From DASXVX01 sp036504075 (GTDB lineage: Bacteria > Bacillota > Sulfobacillia > Symbiobacteriales > Symbiobacteriaceae), in contig DASXVX010000038.1 of assembly GCA_036504075.1 (NCBI GenBank), positions 1 to 59,310 of the forward strand: a stretch of 59,310 bases of DNA, in the 5' to 3' direction. Of the stretch, positions 48,419 to 57,358 are shown one piece after another; the stretch's first letter is position 1, and the number at the start of each line of letters is the position of its first letter. A model generated the notes under the pieces. It saw only the letters and a list, made by a program, of their open reading frames with translations. It was not told the origin of the DNA and ran no database searches. A program made the translations under genes and the position numbers.

Positions 48419-49351
48419 TTACGGAACCCGGACCCGGTTGAGCAACTCCGGCAGTTCCGCCCAGACCGCGTCCGGGATCTCCGCCGTGGCCGCATCCCAG
48501 CAGCCCTGGACCTCGCCGGGGGTGGCCGCGCCAATCAGTGTGCAGGCAAACCGCGGCTGGCGCAGACTGAACTGGAGCGCCAACGCGAGCACGGCCACGG
48601 CGCGTTCCCGGCACCACGCGTGAATCTGCTTCGCTGCCGCCAGTTCGGCGACCGGCGGCTTCCACTTCGGGGTGCCAATGCTGTCCGGGTCGCGACCGGA
48701 CAGGAGCCCCATGGCCAGGGCGGCCCCGTTGATCACGCCGACCCCGCGTGGCTCGACATAGTCGCAGACCCCTTCGATGACCGACTGGCGCATGAGCGTG
48801 TAGTCGTTCACGGTGAGGGAGACATCCAGATGGCCGGTGTCGGCCACCTGCCGGTGCATGCCATGCTCCTGTACGCCGATGCCGATCGCCTTGATCACCC
48901 CTTGCCGCTTCAGGTCGACCAGCGCCTCCAGCGCCCCGCCGGGGGCCAGGGCCTGCGCCAGGTGGTGCGGCTCCGGCTCGTGAATCAGGCAGACGTCCAG
49001 GTACTCGCAGCCCAGCACTTTCAGGCTGTTCGCCACCGTCCAGCGGGCCGCGTCCGCCGAGTAGTCGCCCGGGCGGTCCGGGTGAGTCCCCACCTTGCTG
49101 GAGATGAAATACTTGCTGCGGGGTACGCCCTTCAGGGCCAGCCCCATCCGGGGTTCAGCCTGCCCGTACTTGGGCGAGGTGTCCAGGTAATCAATGCCCA
49201 GTTCCAGGGCTTTCTCCACCGCGGCCACGCCTTCGGCATCGCCGACCGGCCCGAAAATGCCACCCAGGCCGGCGCCGCCCAGGGACATGACCGGCACTTC
49301 CATGTGGGTTCTGCCGAGACGCCGTTTCGTCAGGGGATGCGGGGTCATCAT
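48419..49351 (-). CDS. Aldo/keto reductase
   Basis: A 310-residue NAD(P)H-dependent oxidoreductase of the AKR TIM-barrel type. ATG 49351 has GGAGGTGA 8 nt upstream. DYLDTSPKYGQAEPRMG carries the catalytic Asp and Tyr, and YFISSKVG the Lys; a C-terminal cofactor block follows. It resembles L-fucose/D-threo-aldose and galactose dehydrogenase-like AKRs. It is the last gene of the long minus-strand operon and could reduce or oxidise a carbonyl intermediate made by the aldolase-like or aminoacylase steps. Confidence 0.88.
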   Translation of the reverse strand: MMTPHPLTKRRLGRTHMEVPVMSLGGAGLGGIFGPVGDAEGVAAVEKALELGIDYLDTSPKYGQAEPRMGLALKGVPRSKYFISSKVGTHPDRPGDYSADAARWTVANSLKVLGCEYLDVCLIHEPEPHHLAQALAPGGALEALVDLKRQGVIKAIGIGVQEHGMHRQVADTGHLDVSLTVNDYTLMRQSVIEGVCDYVEPRGVGVINGAALAMGLLSGRDPDSIGTPKWKPPVAELAAAKQIHAWCRERAVAVLALALQFSLRQPRFACTLIGAATPGEVQGCWDAATAEIPDAVWAELPELLNRVRVP

Positions 49352-49415
49352 CGCAGAGTCACCTCCAGCCAGATTCGAAACCCGCCCAGATTCGAGACCT
49401 TCAACTTCGAAACCC

Positions 49416-51017
49416 TCAACCGCGCAGGAGCGGAACGCCGGCCCGCTCGCCGGTCACTTTCCCATTCGCCACCGCCAGCCGGCCGCCCACCAGCACGTGG
49501 ACGATGCCTGCGGGCGCCAGGGTGGGTTCCGCGTATGTGGCGCGGTCGATCACGCTTTCCGGATCGAACAGGGTCAGGTCGGCCCGGTAGCCTGCTTCGA
49601 TCAGCCCGACCCCGGCCAATCCGAGGCGTCGGGCGGTCAGCGACGTCATTTTGCGGACCGCCTCTTCCAGCGGCAGAACCCGCTGCCGGCGCACGTACTC
49701 GCCGAGAATCCGCGGGAACGTGCCATACAGGCGCGGGTGCGGCCGCTTGCCCACGTGCAGCCCGTCGCTGCCGAACGAGGTCGCCGGGTGGGCCATCACC
49801 AGGTGCAGGTCCGCTTCCCGGCAGGCGATCTGAATGTTGCCGACCTGCCCCCGTTCGGCGTGCAGCAGGTCGAGCAGGAACTCGCCTGGCTCGTGACCCC
49901 GTCCCCGGCGCTCGGCCGCGGCAGCCACGCTGAGACCAATCAGGTCCTGGTTCGCCGCCGAGCCCACGAAGTTGATCAGGATACTCGCCCAGCCCAGTGA
50001 GCCGACCCGGTTGTCCCAGCCCGGAATGGACCGGTCCCAGTCCGCCTGGATGCGCCCGCGGGCGGCCGGGTCGCCCAGCCGCCGGAGCATCGCCTCGCCG
50101 CCGCCTTCCAGCGCCCACGGCGGCAGCAGTGCGGTCATGGTCGTGCTGCCCGCCAGGTAGGGATAGCTGTCCGAACCGGCGTCCACCCCTTGCTGCCGCG
50201 CCGCGTCAAGCATGGCCAGGGACTGCTGGACCTGGCCCCAGTTGCGCTGCCCTACCACTTTGTGGTGCGCCACGATCACCGGAATCCCCGCCCGGCGACC
50301 CACTTCGATGGTCTCGGCGATGGATTCCAGGAACCCGTCCCCCTGGTCCCGGATGTGCGAGGAGTAGACGCCCCCGTGCCTGGCCGCCACCCGGGCCAGC
50401 GCCCAGATCTCTTCCGGCGGGGAGAACGTGCCGGGCGCATAGACCAGCCCGGTGGTCACGCCGACGGCGCCGTCCTGCATCGCCCCGTCGACCAGCCGCG
50501 CCATCGCGGCCAGTTCCCCGTCCGTGGGCGCCCCCTCCCGGTAGCCCATGACGGCACAGCGGATGGTGCCCAGGCCGATGTAAGTCGCCACATTGACGGC
50601 CGGACCCGCCCGGCGGACGGCCGCCCAGTACTCGTCCAGACTCCGCCACGTCCAGTCGACCTCGGGATAGCCCATGATCGGGAGTGCGTAATCCCGCAGG
50701 TCGTTCAGGTGCAGATCGGTCAGCGGGGAAGCCGACATGCCGCAGTTGCCCAGCACTTCGGTGGTGACGCCCTGGCGCAGTTTGGCCGCCGCGCCCGGAT
50801 CCGCCAGCAGGGCGGTGTCGGAGTGGGTGTGGATGTCGATGAACCCCGGCGCCACCACCAGCCCGCCGGCGTCGATCACCTGTGCGCCGCTCTCGGGGGC
50901 AAAGCCCTCACGCCGGATGGCGGCAATGCGCCCATCCTGAATGGCGACATCGCCTCGGAACCAGGGATTGCCGGTGCCGTCCACGATGCGTCCGCCCCGG
51001 ATCACGAGATCGTACAT
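49416..51017 (-). CDS. D-aminoacylase / N-acyl-D-amino-acid deacylase
   Basis: A 533-residue amidohydrolase with the family start DLVIRGGRIVDGTGNPWFRG, the metal-binding HTHSD (about 62-66), a GNCG Cys near 96 and VIVAHHKV near 250. SHIRDQGDG is also typical. It hydrolyses N-acyl-D-amino acids (or N-acyl-D-glutamate/aspartate) to D-amino acid and fatty or acetic acid using zinc. Length is normal. It follows the D-threonine-aldolase-like gene by 15 nt, which strongly suggests that the operon handles D-amino acids. Confidence 0.9.
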   Translation of the reverse strand: MYDLVIRGGRIVDGTGNPWFRGDVAIQDGRIAAIRREGFAPESGAQVIDAGGLVVAPGFIDIHTHSDTALLADPGAAAKLRQGVTTEVLGNCGMSASPLTDLHLNDLRDYALPIMGYPEVDWTWRSLDEYWAAVRRAGPAVNVATYIGLGTIRCAVMGYREGAPTDGELAAMARLVDGAMQDGAVGVTTGLVYAPGTFSPPEEIWALARVAARHGGVYSSHIRDQGDGFLESIAETIEVGRRAGIPVIVAHHKVVGQRNWGQVQQSLAMLDAARQQGVDAGSDSYPYLAGSTTMTALLPPWALEGGGEAMLRRLGDPAARGRIQADWDRSIPGWDNRVGSLGWASILINFVGSAANQDLIGLSVAAAAERRGRGHEPGEFLLDLLHAERGQVGNIQIACREADLHLVMAHPATSFGSDGLHVGKRPHPRLYGTFPRILGEYVRRQRVLPLEEAVRKMTSLTARRLGLAGVGLIEAGYRADLTLFDPESVIDRATYAEPTLAPAGIVHVLVGGRLAVANGKVTGERAGVPLLRG

Positions 51018-51032
51018 GCGGTTCCCCCTCCC

Positions 51033-52145
51033 TTACTGCAGGCGTCCTCTGGCGGCCACCGGCAGGACATCGACCACCAGACCGTCCCGGATCAGGACCA
51101 TTTCGTTAAACAGGTTGACCACCGGGCAAATGTGGTTGGGCACGACCCGGACTTTCTGCCCCACGGCCAGCCGCTCCACGCCCGGACCCTCGATAACCCC
51201 GTGCTCCTCGGAGAGCCGGGCGATCACGAGGCCGAAATCCGGGAGCAGGCCGTGGCCGGTGGTTTTGCAGACCCCGCCGGCCCGGACGTCGCTGGTCAGC
51301 GCCTTGGAGCCCGCGTCCAGTATTGCCCGGTCCGGGCGGGGCCGGGAGACGACTGTGGCCAGCACGGTGGCGGCGCAGTGTTCGAGCCCGCCCGCCAGGT
51401 CGGCCTGGGCGGCATCCAGGAAGATGTAGGTGCCCGGCCGGATTTCCGTGATCCCCGGCAGATACCCGGCGCCGCTGAGGAGCCCCGGGGTTGAACCGGC
51501 CGAGATCACGGGAACCACGCCGGCCGCCTCTCCCACCGCCTGACCGGCCGCGATCAGCACGGCTTGCGCCTGCCTTTCGGTCGCCACCAGCGCCGCCCGG
51601 TCGGGGGCTGAATAGGTGTAGCCCTCATAGGTGTACACGCCCTTTACCGCCAGGCCGGGCAGGCCGGCCACGGCCCCGGCCAGGGCGGCGGCCTCCTGCG
51701 GGTCCACCCCGCCCCGGCGGGCGCCGGTATCCACTTCGATCATCACCGCAAGGGGCGCGCCTGCCCGTTCCATGGCGTGGGAGAAGGCCCGCACCTGCTC
51801 GATGTGGTCCACCCCGACGGCGAGCGACACCCGCTCCGCGAGACGGCGGACCCGCCGGGCCTTCTCCGCGCCGTAGATTGTATTGGCAATAAACAGGTCG
51901 TCAAACCCGGCTTCGGCAAACACTTCCGCTTCGCTGACCTTGGCGACGGTGAGACCATGCGCGCCGGCCATAAGCTGGCGCCGGGCGAAGTACGGGGACT
52001 TGTGCGTCTTGGTGTGCGGCCGCAGCGCCACCCCGGCGGCGTTTGCGACGGTAATGCCGCGCGCCAGGTTGGCTTCCACCCGTTTCAGGTCGATCAGCAG
52101 CGCCGGTGTATTCAATTGCGCCAGGGGCATGCCGTTCCGGATCAT
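51033..52145 (-). CDS. D-threonine aldolase / D-serine dehydratase-like PLP enzyme
   Basis: A 370-residue fold-III PLP enzyme (alanine-racemase-like N-domain). LNTPALLIDLKRVEANL starts the barrel, and RPHTKTHKSPYFARRQL provides the PLP Lys near 46-48. IEVDTGARRGGVDP and the C-terminal VPNHICPVVNLFNE, with His/Cys metal ligands, are diagnostic of DSD1/D-threonine aldolase. It would cleave beta-hydroxy D-amino acids to glycine and an aldehyde, or dehydrate D-serine. The ATG overlaps the regulator stop by 4 nt. The aldehyde could be handled by the ALDH or AKR nearby. Confidence 0.88.
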   Translation of the reverse strand: MIRNGMPLAQLNTPALLIDLKRVEANLARGITVANAAGVALRPHTKTHKSPYFARRQLMAGAHGLTVAKVSEAEVFAEAGFDDLFIANTIYGAEKARRVRRLAERVSLAVGVDHIEQVRAFSHAMERAGAPLAVMIEVDTGARRGGVDPQEAAALAGAVAGLPGLAVKGVYTYEGYTYSAPDRAALVATERQAQAVLIAAGQAVGEAAGVVPVISAGSTPGLLSGAGYLPGITEIRPGTYIFLDAAQADLAGGLEHCAATVLATVVSRPRPDRAILDAGSKALTSDVRAGGVCKTTGHGLLPDFGLVIARLSEEHGVIEGPGVERLAVGQKVRVVPNHICPVVNLFNEMVLIRDGLVVDVLPVAARGRLQ

Positions 52146-52804
52146 GCCTTCCCCTCCTGCTGTGCCCGGGTCCGGCTGGTACCCCGGACCTCGTCGATGT
52201 AGTTGTAAATCGAAAAACGGGAAACGCCCAGCTTCCGGGCCACATGTTCGATGCCGCCTTTGATCAGGAAGACGCCCTTTTCATGGAGGAAACGGACGAC
52301 CTCCAACTTCTGGCTCCGGTCCAGTTCCCCGCTGGGACCGTACCCACTGATTACCTGGGTCACAATGCGGTCCAGCACATCCCAGACGTGCTCGTCCGGC
52401 ACGTCGACCTCCCGGTCGTCCGGCGCCGCGGCATCCTCCAGCCTTACGAGCATCTGCAAGGCCGCCGCCGCCCGGGCGTACCCGGAGAGATCCAGATTGA
52501 GGCAGAGCGCCCCGATGGCCCGGCCGGCCTCATCCCGGATGATCGCCGTGCTGGATTTCAAAGTACGGCCATCGGGCGCGGTGGTGGCGTAGTTGGCCAG
52601 CATGTCGTCCCGAAAGCGTGGGGAGCGGAGCACGCGCACCACCAGGTCGCCAATGGGCGTCCCGACCTGCCGCCCCGTCACCTCGGCATTCTCAATCAGC
52701 ACGCGCGACGCTTGCGGCCGGGACAGATCGTGCAACACGACCTCACACTCGGGTCCGAAGGTCTGGGCCAGCATTTTCGCCACCGGAATCAAGCTGCGAA
52801 GCAT
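52142..52804 (-). CDS. YheO-type PAS/HTH transcriptional regulator (DauR-like)
   Basis: A 220-residue regulator. A YheO PAS-like domain fills the N-terminal half (LIPVAKMLAQTFGPECEVVL, then TLKSSTAIIRDEAGRAIGAL), and an HTH_22 domain ends it (GGIEHVARKLGVSRFSIYNYIDEVRG). ATG 52804 fits the family start but lacks a good ribosome binding site; a TTG at 52930 would overlap the upstream gene. DauR of this family controls D-arginine catabolism, so the family and the D-amino-acid enzymes around it agree. Probably controls its own operon. Confidence 0.85.
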   Translation of the reverse strand: MLRSLIPVAKMLAQTFGPECEVVLHDLSRPQASRVLIENAEVTGRQVGTPIGDLVVRVLRSPRFRDDMLANYATTAPDGRTLKSSTAIIRDEAGRAIGALCLNLDLSGYARAAAALQMLVRLEDAAAPDDREVDVPDEHVWDVLDRIVTQVISGYGPSGELDRSQKLEVVRFLHEKGVFLIKGGIEHVARKLGVSRFSIYNYIDEVRGTSRTRAQQEGKA

Positions 52805-52877
52805 GGGGTGCAGGTCTTGCGTGTCGATGGCGACCGCCCTCCCTTCGCTCTGGCTACCGGGCGACGGCCCCGGCTCG

Positions 52878-53852
52878 TCACAAAGCCGGCGTTGGCCCGG
52901 CGGTGGCTCGTTTCCAGACGTGATCGGCAACCACGAGGTCCTGCATGATCAGGCCGGTGGCGTCAAACACGGTCACCTCGGTCGGCGTCCGGCGGCCCGG
53001 CGCCATTCCCACCAGCACTTCGCCCAGGGTCGTCACCTGCTCGCGCCGGATCAGCCCGGCCCGGAACGGGTGCTGCAACTCCCCCAGCTCCGACGCCTGC
53101 TCGAAGGAGTCCACCACCACCCGGTCCGCTTTCGGCAGCACATCCGTGGCCAGTTCCTGCTTGCCGCGCGTGTCGGCGCCAATGGCGGTGATATGCAGGC
53201 CCGGGTGGAGCCATTCCGCCCGCACCACCGGCTGGAAGGCAGGCGTGGTAGTCACCACGATGTCGGACTGGCGCACCACCGGCTCCGCTTCGGTCATGGG
53301 CTTCACCGGGAAACCCAGGTCGGCCGTCCGCTTCAGGAAACTGGCCACCGACCCGGCGTCGACGCTCCAGATCAGCGCCTCTTCGATGGGAAGGACCGCC
53401 GCCAGGCAGCGTAGCTGCATTTCGGCCTGCACACCGGTGCCGACCAGACCGACCCGCCGGGAGTCCGGCCGGGCCAGCGCTCTGGCGGCGACCGCACCCA
53501 CGGCGCCCGTCCGCAGCGCGGTCAGGTAGTTGGCGCAGACCACGCCGCGCAACTGACCGGTTTCCGGCGCAAAGAGCAGCACCGTGGACTGGTGGGCGCC
53601 CAGCCCATGGCGCGGAACGTTCTGCGCCCAGAAACCGCCGGCTTTCAGCCCCAGCACGCCGGCACCGGGCAGGTAGCCCGACTTGACGCCAAAGATGCCC
53701 TCATGCTCCGGGATCAGCTCCCGCACCACCGGAAAGTTGCGGACCTCGCCCCGGGCAACGGCCCAAAAGCCCTCTGCCACCAGAGCGATCGCCGTGGGGA
53801 TCGGTGCGAACGCCCGCACTTCGTCATCGGTCACGTAGCGAATTTCCGCCAA
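52878..53852 (-). CDS. Ornithine cyclodeaminase / mu-crystallin family protein
   Basis: A 324-residue NAD(P)-dependent enzyme. I favour TTG 53852, with GAGGAGG about 9 nt upstream; GTG 53861 abuts that site. Family features are FGVKSGYLPG, LTALRTGAVGAVAARALARP, the dinucleotide-binding GLVGTGVQAEMQLRCL near 130, and the D-containing VVVDSFEQASELGEL. Members are ornithine cyclodeaminases, delta-1-pyrroline-2-carboxylate or ketimine reductases, or D-amino-acid-linked imino acid reductases. The operon suggests a ketimine or imino-acid step. Confidence 0.88.
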   Translation of the reverse strand: MAEIRYVTDDEVRAFAPIPTAIALVAEGFWAVARGEVRNFPVVRELIPEHEGIFGVKSGYLPGAGVLGLKAGGFWAQNVPRHGLGAHQSTVLLFAPETGQLRGVVCANYLTALRTGAVGAVAARALARPDSRRVGLVGTGVQAEMQLRCLAAVLPIEEALIWSVDAGSVASFLKRTADLGFPVKPMTEAEPVVRQSDIVVTTTPAFQPVVRAEWLHPGLHITAIGADTRGKQELATDVLPKADRVVVDSFEQASELGELQHPFRAGLIRREQVTTLGEVLVGMAPGRRTPTEVTVFDATGLIMQDLVVADHVWKRATAGPTPAL

Positions 53853-53879
53853 CGCCAACACCTCCTCGGAAAACCGGTC

Positions 53880-54722
53880 TCACTTGATTCCCCCTGCGGT
53901 CAGGCCCTTCACCAGGTACTTCTCCACGCTGAAGAACAGGATCACCACCGGTACCACGGTGATCAGCGCCGCCGCCATCAGGTAGTGCCACTCGATCAGG
54001 TACTGGCCGAGGAATGCGTAAATGCCCAGGGAGAGCGGCCGCATGTCCGGCGTGGAGACGAAGGTCAGGGCGATCATGAAGTCATTCCACGCCCAGATGA
54101 ACGCGAAAACCAGGGCCGCGATGATCGCCGGCGCCGACATGGGCAGCACCACCCGGGTCAAGGCGGTCAACCGGGAGCAGCCATCGATCTGGGCGGCCTC
54201 TTCGATCTCCTCGGGGATCGACTCGAAGTAGCCGGCCAGGAACCAGACCGTGAACGCCACACTGAGCGCCGCGTAGGTGATGATCAACGAGAAGTAGCTG
54301 TCGATCAGCTTGGCGGCGACCATGAGCTTGAAGAGGCCGATAATCAGCACGATCGGCGAAAACATTTGCGTCACCAGCAGCAAATGCCGGACGAACTGCT
54401 TCCCCGGAAACCGCATCCGGGCCAGCACGTAGGCCGCGGGAATGCCACAGAGCATGTTCACCAGCGTCGAGCCGCCGGCAATGATCACGCTGTTGAGCAG
54501 ATACCGCGCCAACGGCACCCGCGTCCAGACGTCGACGAAGTTGCGCCAGGCCCAGGTCTGAGGCAGCCAGGTCGGCGGGAAATGAAAGATCTCCGCCTTG
54601 GGCCGCAGCGCCGTGGACGCCATGTAGAAGAAGGGAAAAAGCGAAACGACCAGCACCAGCCCCAGGCTGACCAGAATGATCCACCGCATCGGCCCCCGCT
54701 CATCCGCGTGCTTCGTTTCCAC
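53880..54722 (-). CDS. ABC transporter permease (MalG/CUT1 type)
   Basis: A 280-residue permease with six membrane helices and the EAA loop in the fourth cytoplasmic loop (EEIEEAAQIDGCSRLTALTRVVLP). The N-terminus is MalG-like (WIILVSLGLVLVVSLFPFFYMASTAL). It pairs with the preceding permease, with which it overlaps by 23 nt. It forms the membrane channel for the solute bound by 55769-57082. No ATPase gene is present in the window, so a shared multi-task ATPase of the MsiK type is implied. Confidence 0.92.
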   Translation of the reverse strand: METKHADERGPMRWIILVSLGLVLVVSLFPFFYMASTALRPKAEIFHFPPTWLPQTWAWRNFVDVWTRVPLARYLLNSVIIAGGSTLVNMLCGIPAAYVLARMRFPGKQFVRHLLLVTQMFSPIVLIIGLFKLMVAAKLIDSYFSLIITYAALSVAFTVWFLAGYFESIPEEIEEAAQIDGCSRLTALTRVVLPMSAPAIIAALVFAFIWAWNDFMIALTFVSTPDMRPLSLGIYAFLGQYLIEWHYLMAAALITVVPVVILFFSVEKYLVKGLTAGGIK

Positions 54723-55686
54723 TGCTCTCCCCTTTCCTCTCCCGTTCGGCGGTCAGTTTGGCAAACGACAGGCTGAAGGCCAACAGCAACAGGAACGTGA
54801 TCACGGCCATCGCCGACGCCGGGCCGAACCGGCCGTTGCGGAACGCCTCTTTATACAGGTAGGTGATCAGAATGTCGGTCCGGTACGCGGGACCGCCTTC
54901 CGTAAGGACCCAGATGATCGGAAACGAATTGAACACGTAGATGACGTTCATGAGCGTTGTCACCATCAAGGCCTGGCGCATCAGCGGGAAGGTGATGTGG
55001 ACAAAGGCCGTCCCGAAGCCCGCCCCATCGACCCGCGCCGCTTCGTAGAGTTCGGCCGGGATCGACTGCAGGCCGGCGAGCAGCGAGAAGGACGTGAACG
55101 GAATCGACACGAGGATGCCCACGGAAATGATGGCGACCCAGGCCACCGTCGCTTCGCCCGTCCAGATGATCGGCTCCTGAATCAGGTGGAGCTTGAAGAG
55201 CAAGGCGTTGATGATGCTGTACTGCCCGTCTAGAATCCAGCGCCAGATAATCGCGTTGATCATCAGTGACGCCGCCCAGGGGATGATCAGCATGGCACGG
55301 GCGATGCGGCGCCCCGGGAATTTCAGGTTCAGCGCCAGGGCGACCGGCATGCTGATCACGGTGGTGATGGAGACCACCAGGCCGGTCCACATCGCCGTCT
55401 GCGAGAGCACCCGCCAGAAAAGCGGCGTCCGGAACAGCGCCGTGTAGTTCCCCAGGCCGACAAACCGCACGGGCTGTGCCACGGCGTTCACTTCGCTGAG
55501 CGACATCACAAACGTGTTGAAAATCGGGTAGAACACGACCGCGAAAATCAGAATCAAAGTCGGGGCGAGAAAGAGGTAGGCCAGCCTGCCGCGCACCACC
55601 TGCGCCCAGAGGCCGTCCCGGTTTAGCTGCGCGCCCACCCCGCGGCCAGTCGATGCCGGGTAGCCGGGTGCCGGAACCTGTGACAT
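54700..55686 (-). CDS. ABC transporter permease (MalF/UgpA type)
   Basis: A 328-residue permease with six predicted membrane helices and an N-terminal cytoplasmic extension. The EAA loop is AELYEAARVDGAGFGTAFVHITFP. LFLAPTLILIFAVVFYPIFNTF opens the first membrane span. It is the first of the permease pair and starts 82 nt after the binding-protein gene, behind a stem-loop that may limit its expression relative to the binding protein. Confidence 0.92.
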   Translation of the reverse strand: MSQVPAPGYPASTGRGVGAQLNRDGLWAQVVRGRLAYLFLAPTLILIFAVVFYPIFNTFVMSLSEVNAVAQPVRFVGLGNYTALFRTPLFWRVLSQTAMWTGLVVSITTVISMPVALALNLKFPGRRIARAMLIIPWAASLMINAIIWRWILDGQYSIINALLFKLHLIQEPIIWTGEATVAWVAIISVGILVSIPFTSFSLLAGLQSIPAELYEAARVDGAGFGTAFVHITFPLMRQALMVTTLMNVIYVFNSFPIIWVLTEGGPAYRTDILITYLYKEAFRNGRFGPASAMAVITFLLLLAFSLSFAKLTAERERKGESSGNEARG

Positions 55687-55716
55687 GGACCTTGCCTCCT
55701 TCCCGGAACCGGAAAG

Positions 55717-55749
55717 ACGGGGAGAGAGTCCGGCGTCCTCTCTCCCCGT
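55717..55749 (-). promoter_or_regulatory. Stem-loop between binding protein and permeases
   Basis: An 11-bp stem (55717-55727 with 55739-55749) without T tract lies between the solute-binding-protein and permease genes. At this place in sugar ABC operons such structures stabilise the upstream mRNA or partly stop transcription, giving more binding protein than permease. Confidence 0.55.
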
Positions 55750-55768
55750 GTCTTACCTGACTTAGCGG

Positions 55769-57082
55769 CTACAGCGCATCGATCTTCTGGGCTGCTTCGT
55801 CCAGGGCTTGCTTCGGTGTGGACTCTCCGGTGAGTGCCTTCTGCACGGCAACGGTGATGATCTGCTGGATGTTCTCAAACTTCGGGTGATGCGGCACGAA
55901 CTTGGCGTTGTTCAGGGCGTCGACAAACGGCTTCAGGTCCGGCGTGGAGAAGGCAGCCGACGTGGCCACGCCCTTCTTCTCCGGCAGCATCGCCTCGACC
56001 TCGTCAAACTTCTGGCGGTACTTGTCCTGGTACATGAACTGGACGAACTTCCACGCCTCCTGCTTGTGGGTGCCCTTGGCCCACAGGCCCAGCGAGTCGG
56101 TGACGCCGACCGTCGCCGCGGTCTTGCCCTTGTTCACCGGGAACGGGGCGACTGCGTAGGCGAGCTTCGGGTTGTCCCGCTGAATCATGGTGTTGAGCCA
56201 GGGTCCAGTCGGGTACATGGAGAGCTGACCCGCCTTGAACATCTCAATGATTTGCTCTCGGGTGAAGCCGGTGGGCTTGAGCTCGCTCCCCTTCTCGTTC
56301 ACCAGCTTGACCAGGAAATCCAGGGCTTCGACGCCCTGCGTGTTGTTGATAACCGCCTTGCCGTTCGGCCCCAGAATGTCGCCCCCGTTATTCCAGAGGA
56401 AGTACATGAAGAAGGTGTCGACCTCGATGCCGCTGGCGGGAACGCCCAGCCCGTAGACGTTCGGCGGGGCGGAGGTCTTCTTGGCGGCGTCGAGCAGTTC
56501 GTCCCAGTTGGTGGGTGCCTTCAGGCCGGCCTTGTCGAACAGGTCCTTGCGGTAGAAGAGCATGCGGGCCGAAGCCGCAACCGGCAGGCCAAAGGTCGCC
56601 TGCTTGCCGGTGGCCTTGGGCGTGTAGACCGATGCCTCCAGCAGCCGGCTGATGAACTGGTCCTTGAAAGCGCCCGTGAGGTAGCTGTCCAGCGGTTCCA
56701 ACTGGCCTAATTCGGAGAACTCGGAGACCCAGCGGGTGGCGAAGCCGAAAACGTCGGCCGCCTGGTTGCCGCCCATGGTGACCGCCAGCTTGTCGTGGAG
56801 CTTGTCCCACGGTGCGGTCTCCAGCGTGACATGAACTTTCCCCTTGTTCTCGGTGTTGAAATCATCCACGACCTGCTGCATGAGCCCTTTGGTCTTGTCG
56901 CTGTACTCCGGGAACAGGAACCGCAACTCCACGGCCTTCCCGCTGTCGCCGGTGCCCACCTGCGGCGTGCCCGCGGACTTCGAGCCGCTGCCGCACCCGA
57001 AGACGACCGCTGCCATCACCGCCAGCAGCACAAGCGCCATGACCCCGCGCAAGCCTTTCCGAACCGAACCGCCCACCGTCAT
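55769..57082 (-). CDS. Extracellular solute-binding lipoprotein (family 1)
   Basis: A 437-residue binding protein from ATG 57082, behind AGGGGGG. The lipoprotein signal ends VVFGC (Cys30), followed by a Ser/Gly linker and a two-lobe solute-binding fold (ELRFLFPEYSDKTKGLMQQV; WDELLDAAKKT; GPWLNTMIQRDNPKLAYAVAPFP). The fold is that of CUT1 carbohydrate-binding proteins, yet the operon enzymes act on amino compounds. The substrate may be an amino sugar derivative or N-acylated compound. First gene of the minus-strand catabolic operon. Confidence 0.92.
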   Translation of the reverse strand: MTVGGSVRKGLRGVMALVLLAVMAAVVFGCGSGSKSAGTPQVGTGDSGKAVELRFLFPEYSDKTKGLMQQVVDDFNTENKGKVHVTLETAPWDKLHDKLAVTMGGNQAADVFGFATRWVSEFSELGQLEPLDSYLTGAFKDQFISRLLEASVYTPKATGKQATFGLPVAASARMLFYRKDLFDKAGLKAPTNWDELLDAAKKTSAPPNVYGLGVPASGIEVDTFFMYFLWNNGGDILGPNGKAVINNTQGVEALDFLVKLVNEKGSELKPTGFTREQIIEMFKAGQLSMYPTGPWLNTMIQRDNPKLAYAVAPFPVNKGKTAATVGVTDSLGLWAKGTHKQEAWKFVQFMYQDKYRQKFDEVEAMLPEKKGVATSAAFSTPDLKPFVDALNNAKFVPHHPKFENIQQIITVAVQKALTGESTPKQALDEAAQKIDAL

Positions 57083-57358
57083 CCCAAAACCCCCCTCTGT
57101 TTGTCGTGAGAAACGTTCAACGTTAAACAGTGTCGTAATATTACAGCGTTTAAGACCAGATTCCTGCATCGTTTGCGAAAAATTTTTACGTGGATGGTGT
57201 GTGAATGGCACCCACTGTGTTATTACGTCAAAAAATTTTTTAGCAAAGGCAGGAAGTCCGCTCGGTAGACAAGAAAAACCTCTCTCACAAGGCAGAAGGG
57301 CAAGGGCCATTGCGGGAACGGTCCCGCCGGCCAGGGGAGAGGCAAGGAGGCACGAGAC
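57083..57358. promoter_or_regulatory. AT-rich divergent control region
   Basis: Between the binding-protein and aldehyde dehydrogenase genes. It holds a perfect palindrome GTAATATTAC (57135-57144) and two symmetric A/T tracts (AAAAATTTTT at 57178-57187 and AAAAAATTTTTT near 57230-57241), each next to ACGT. It probably contains both promoters and the operator for the YheO-type regulator. Confidence 0.5.
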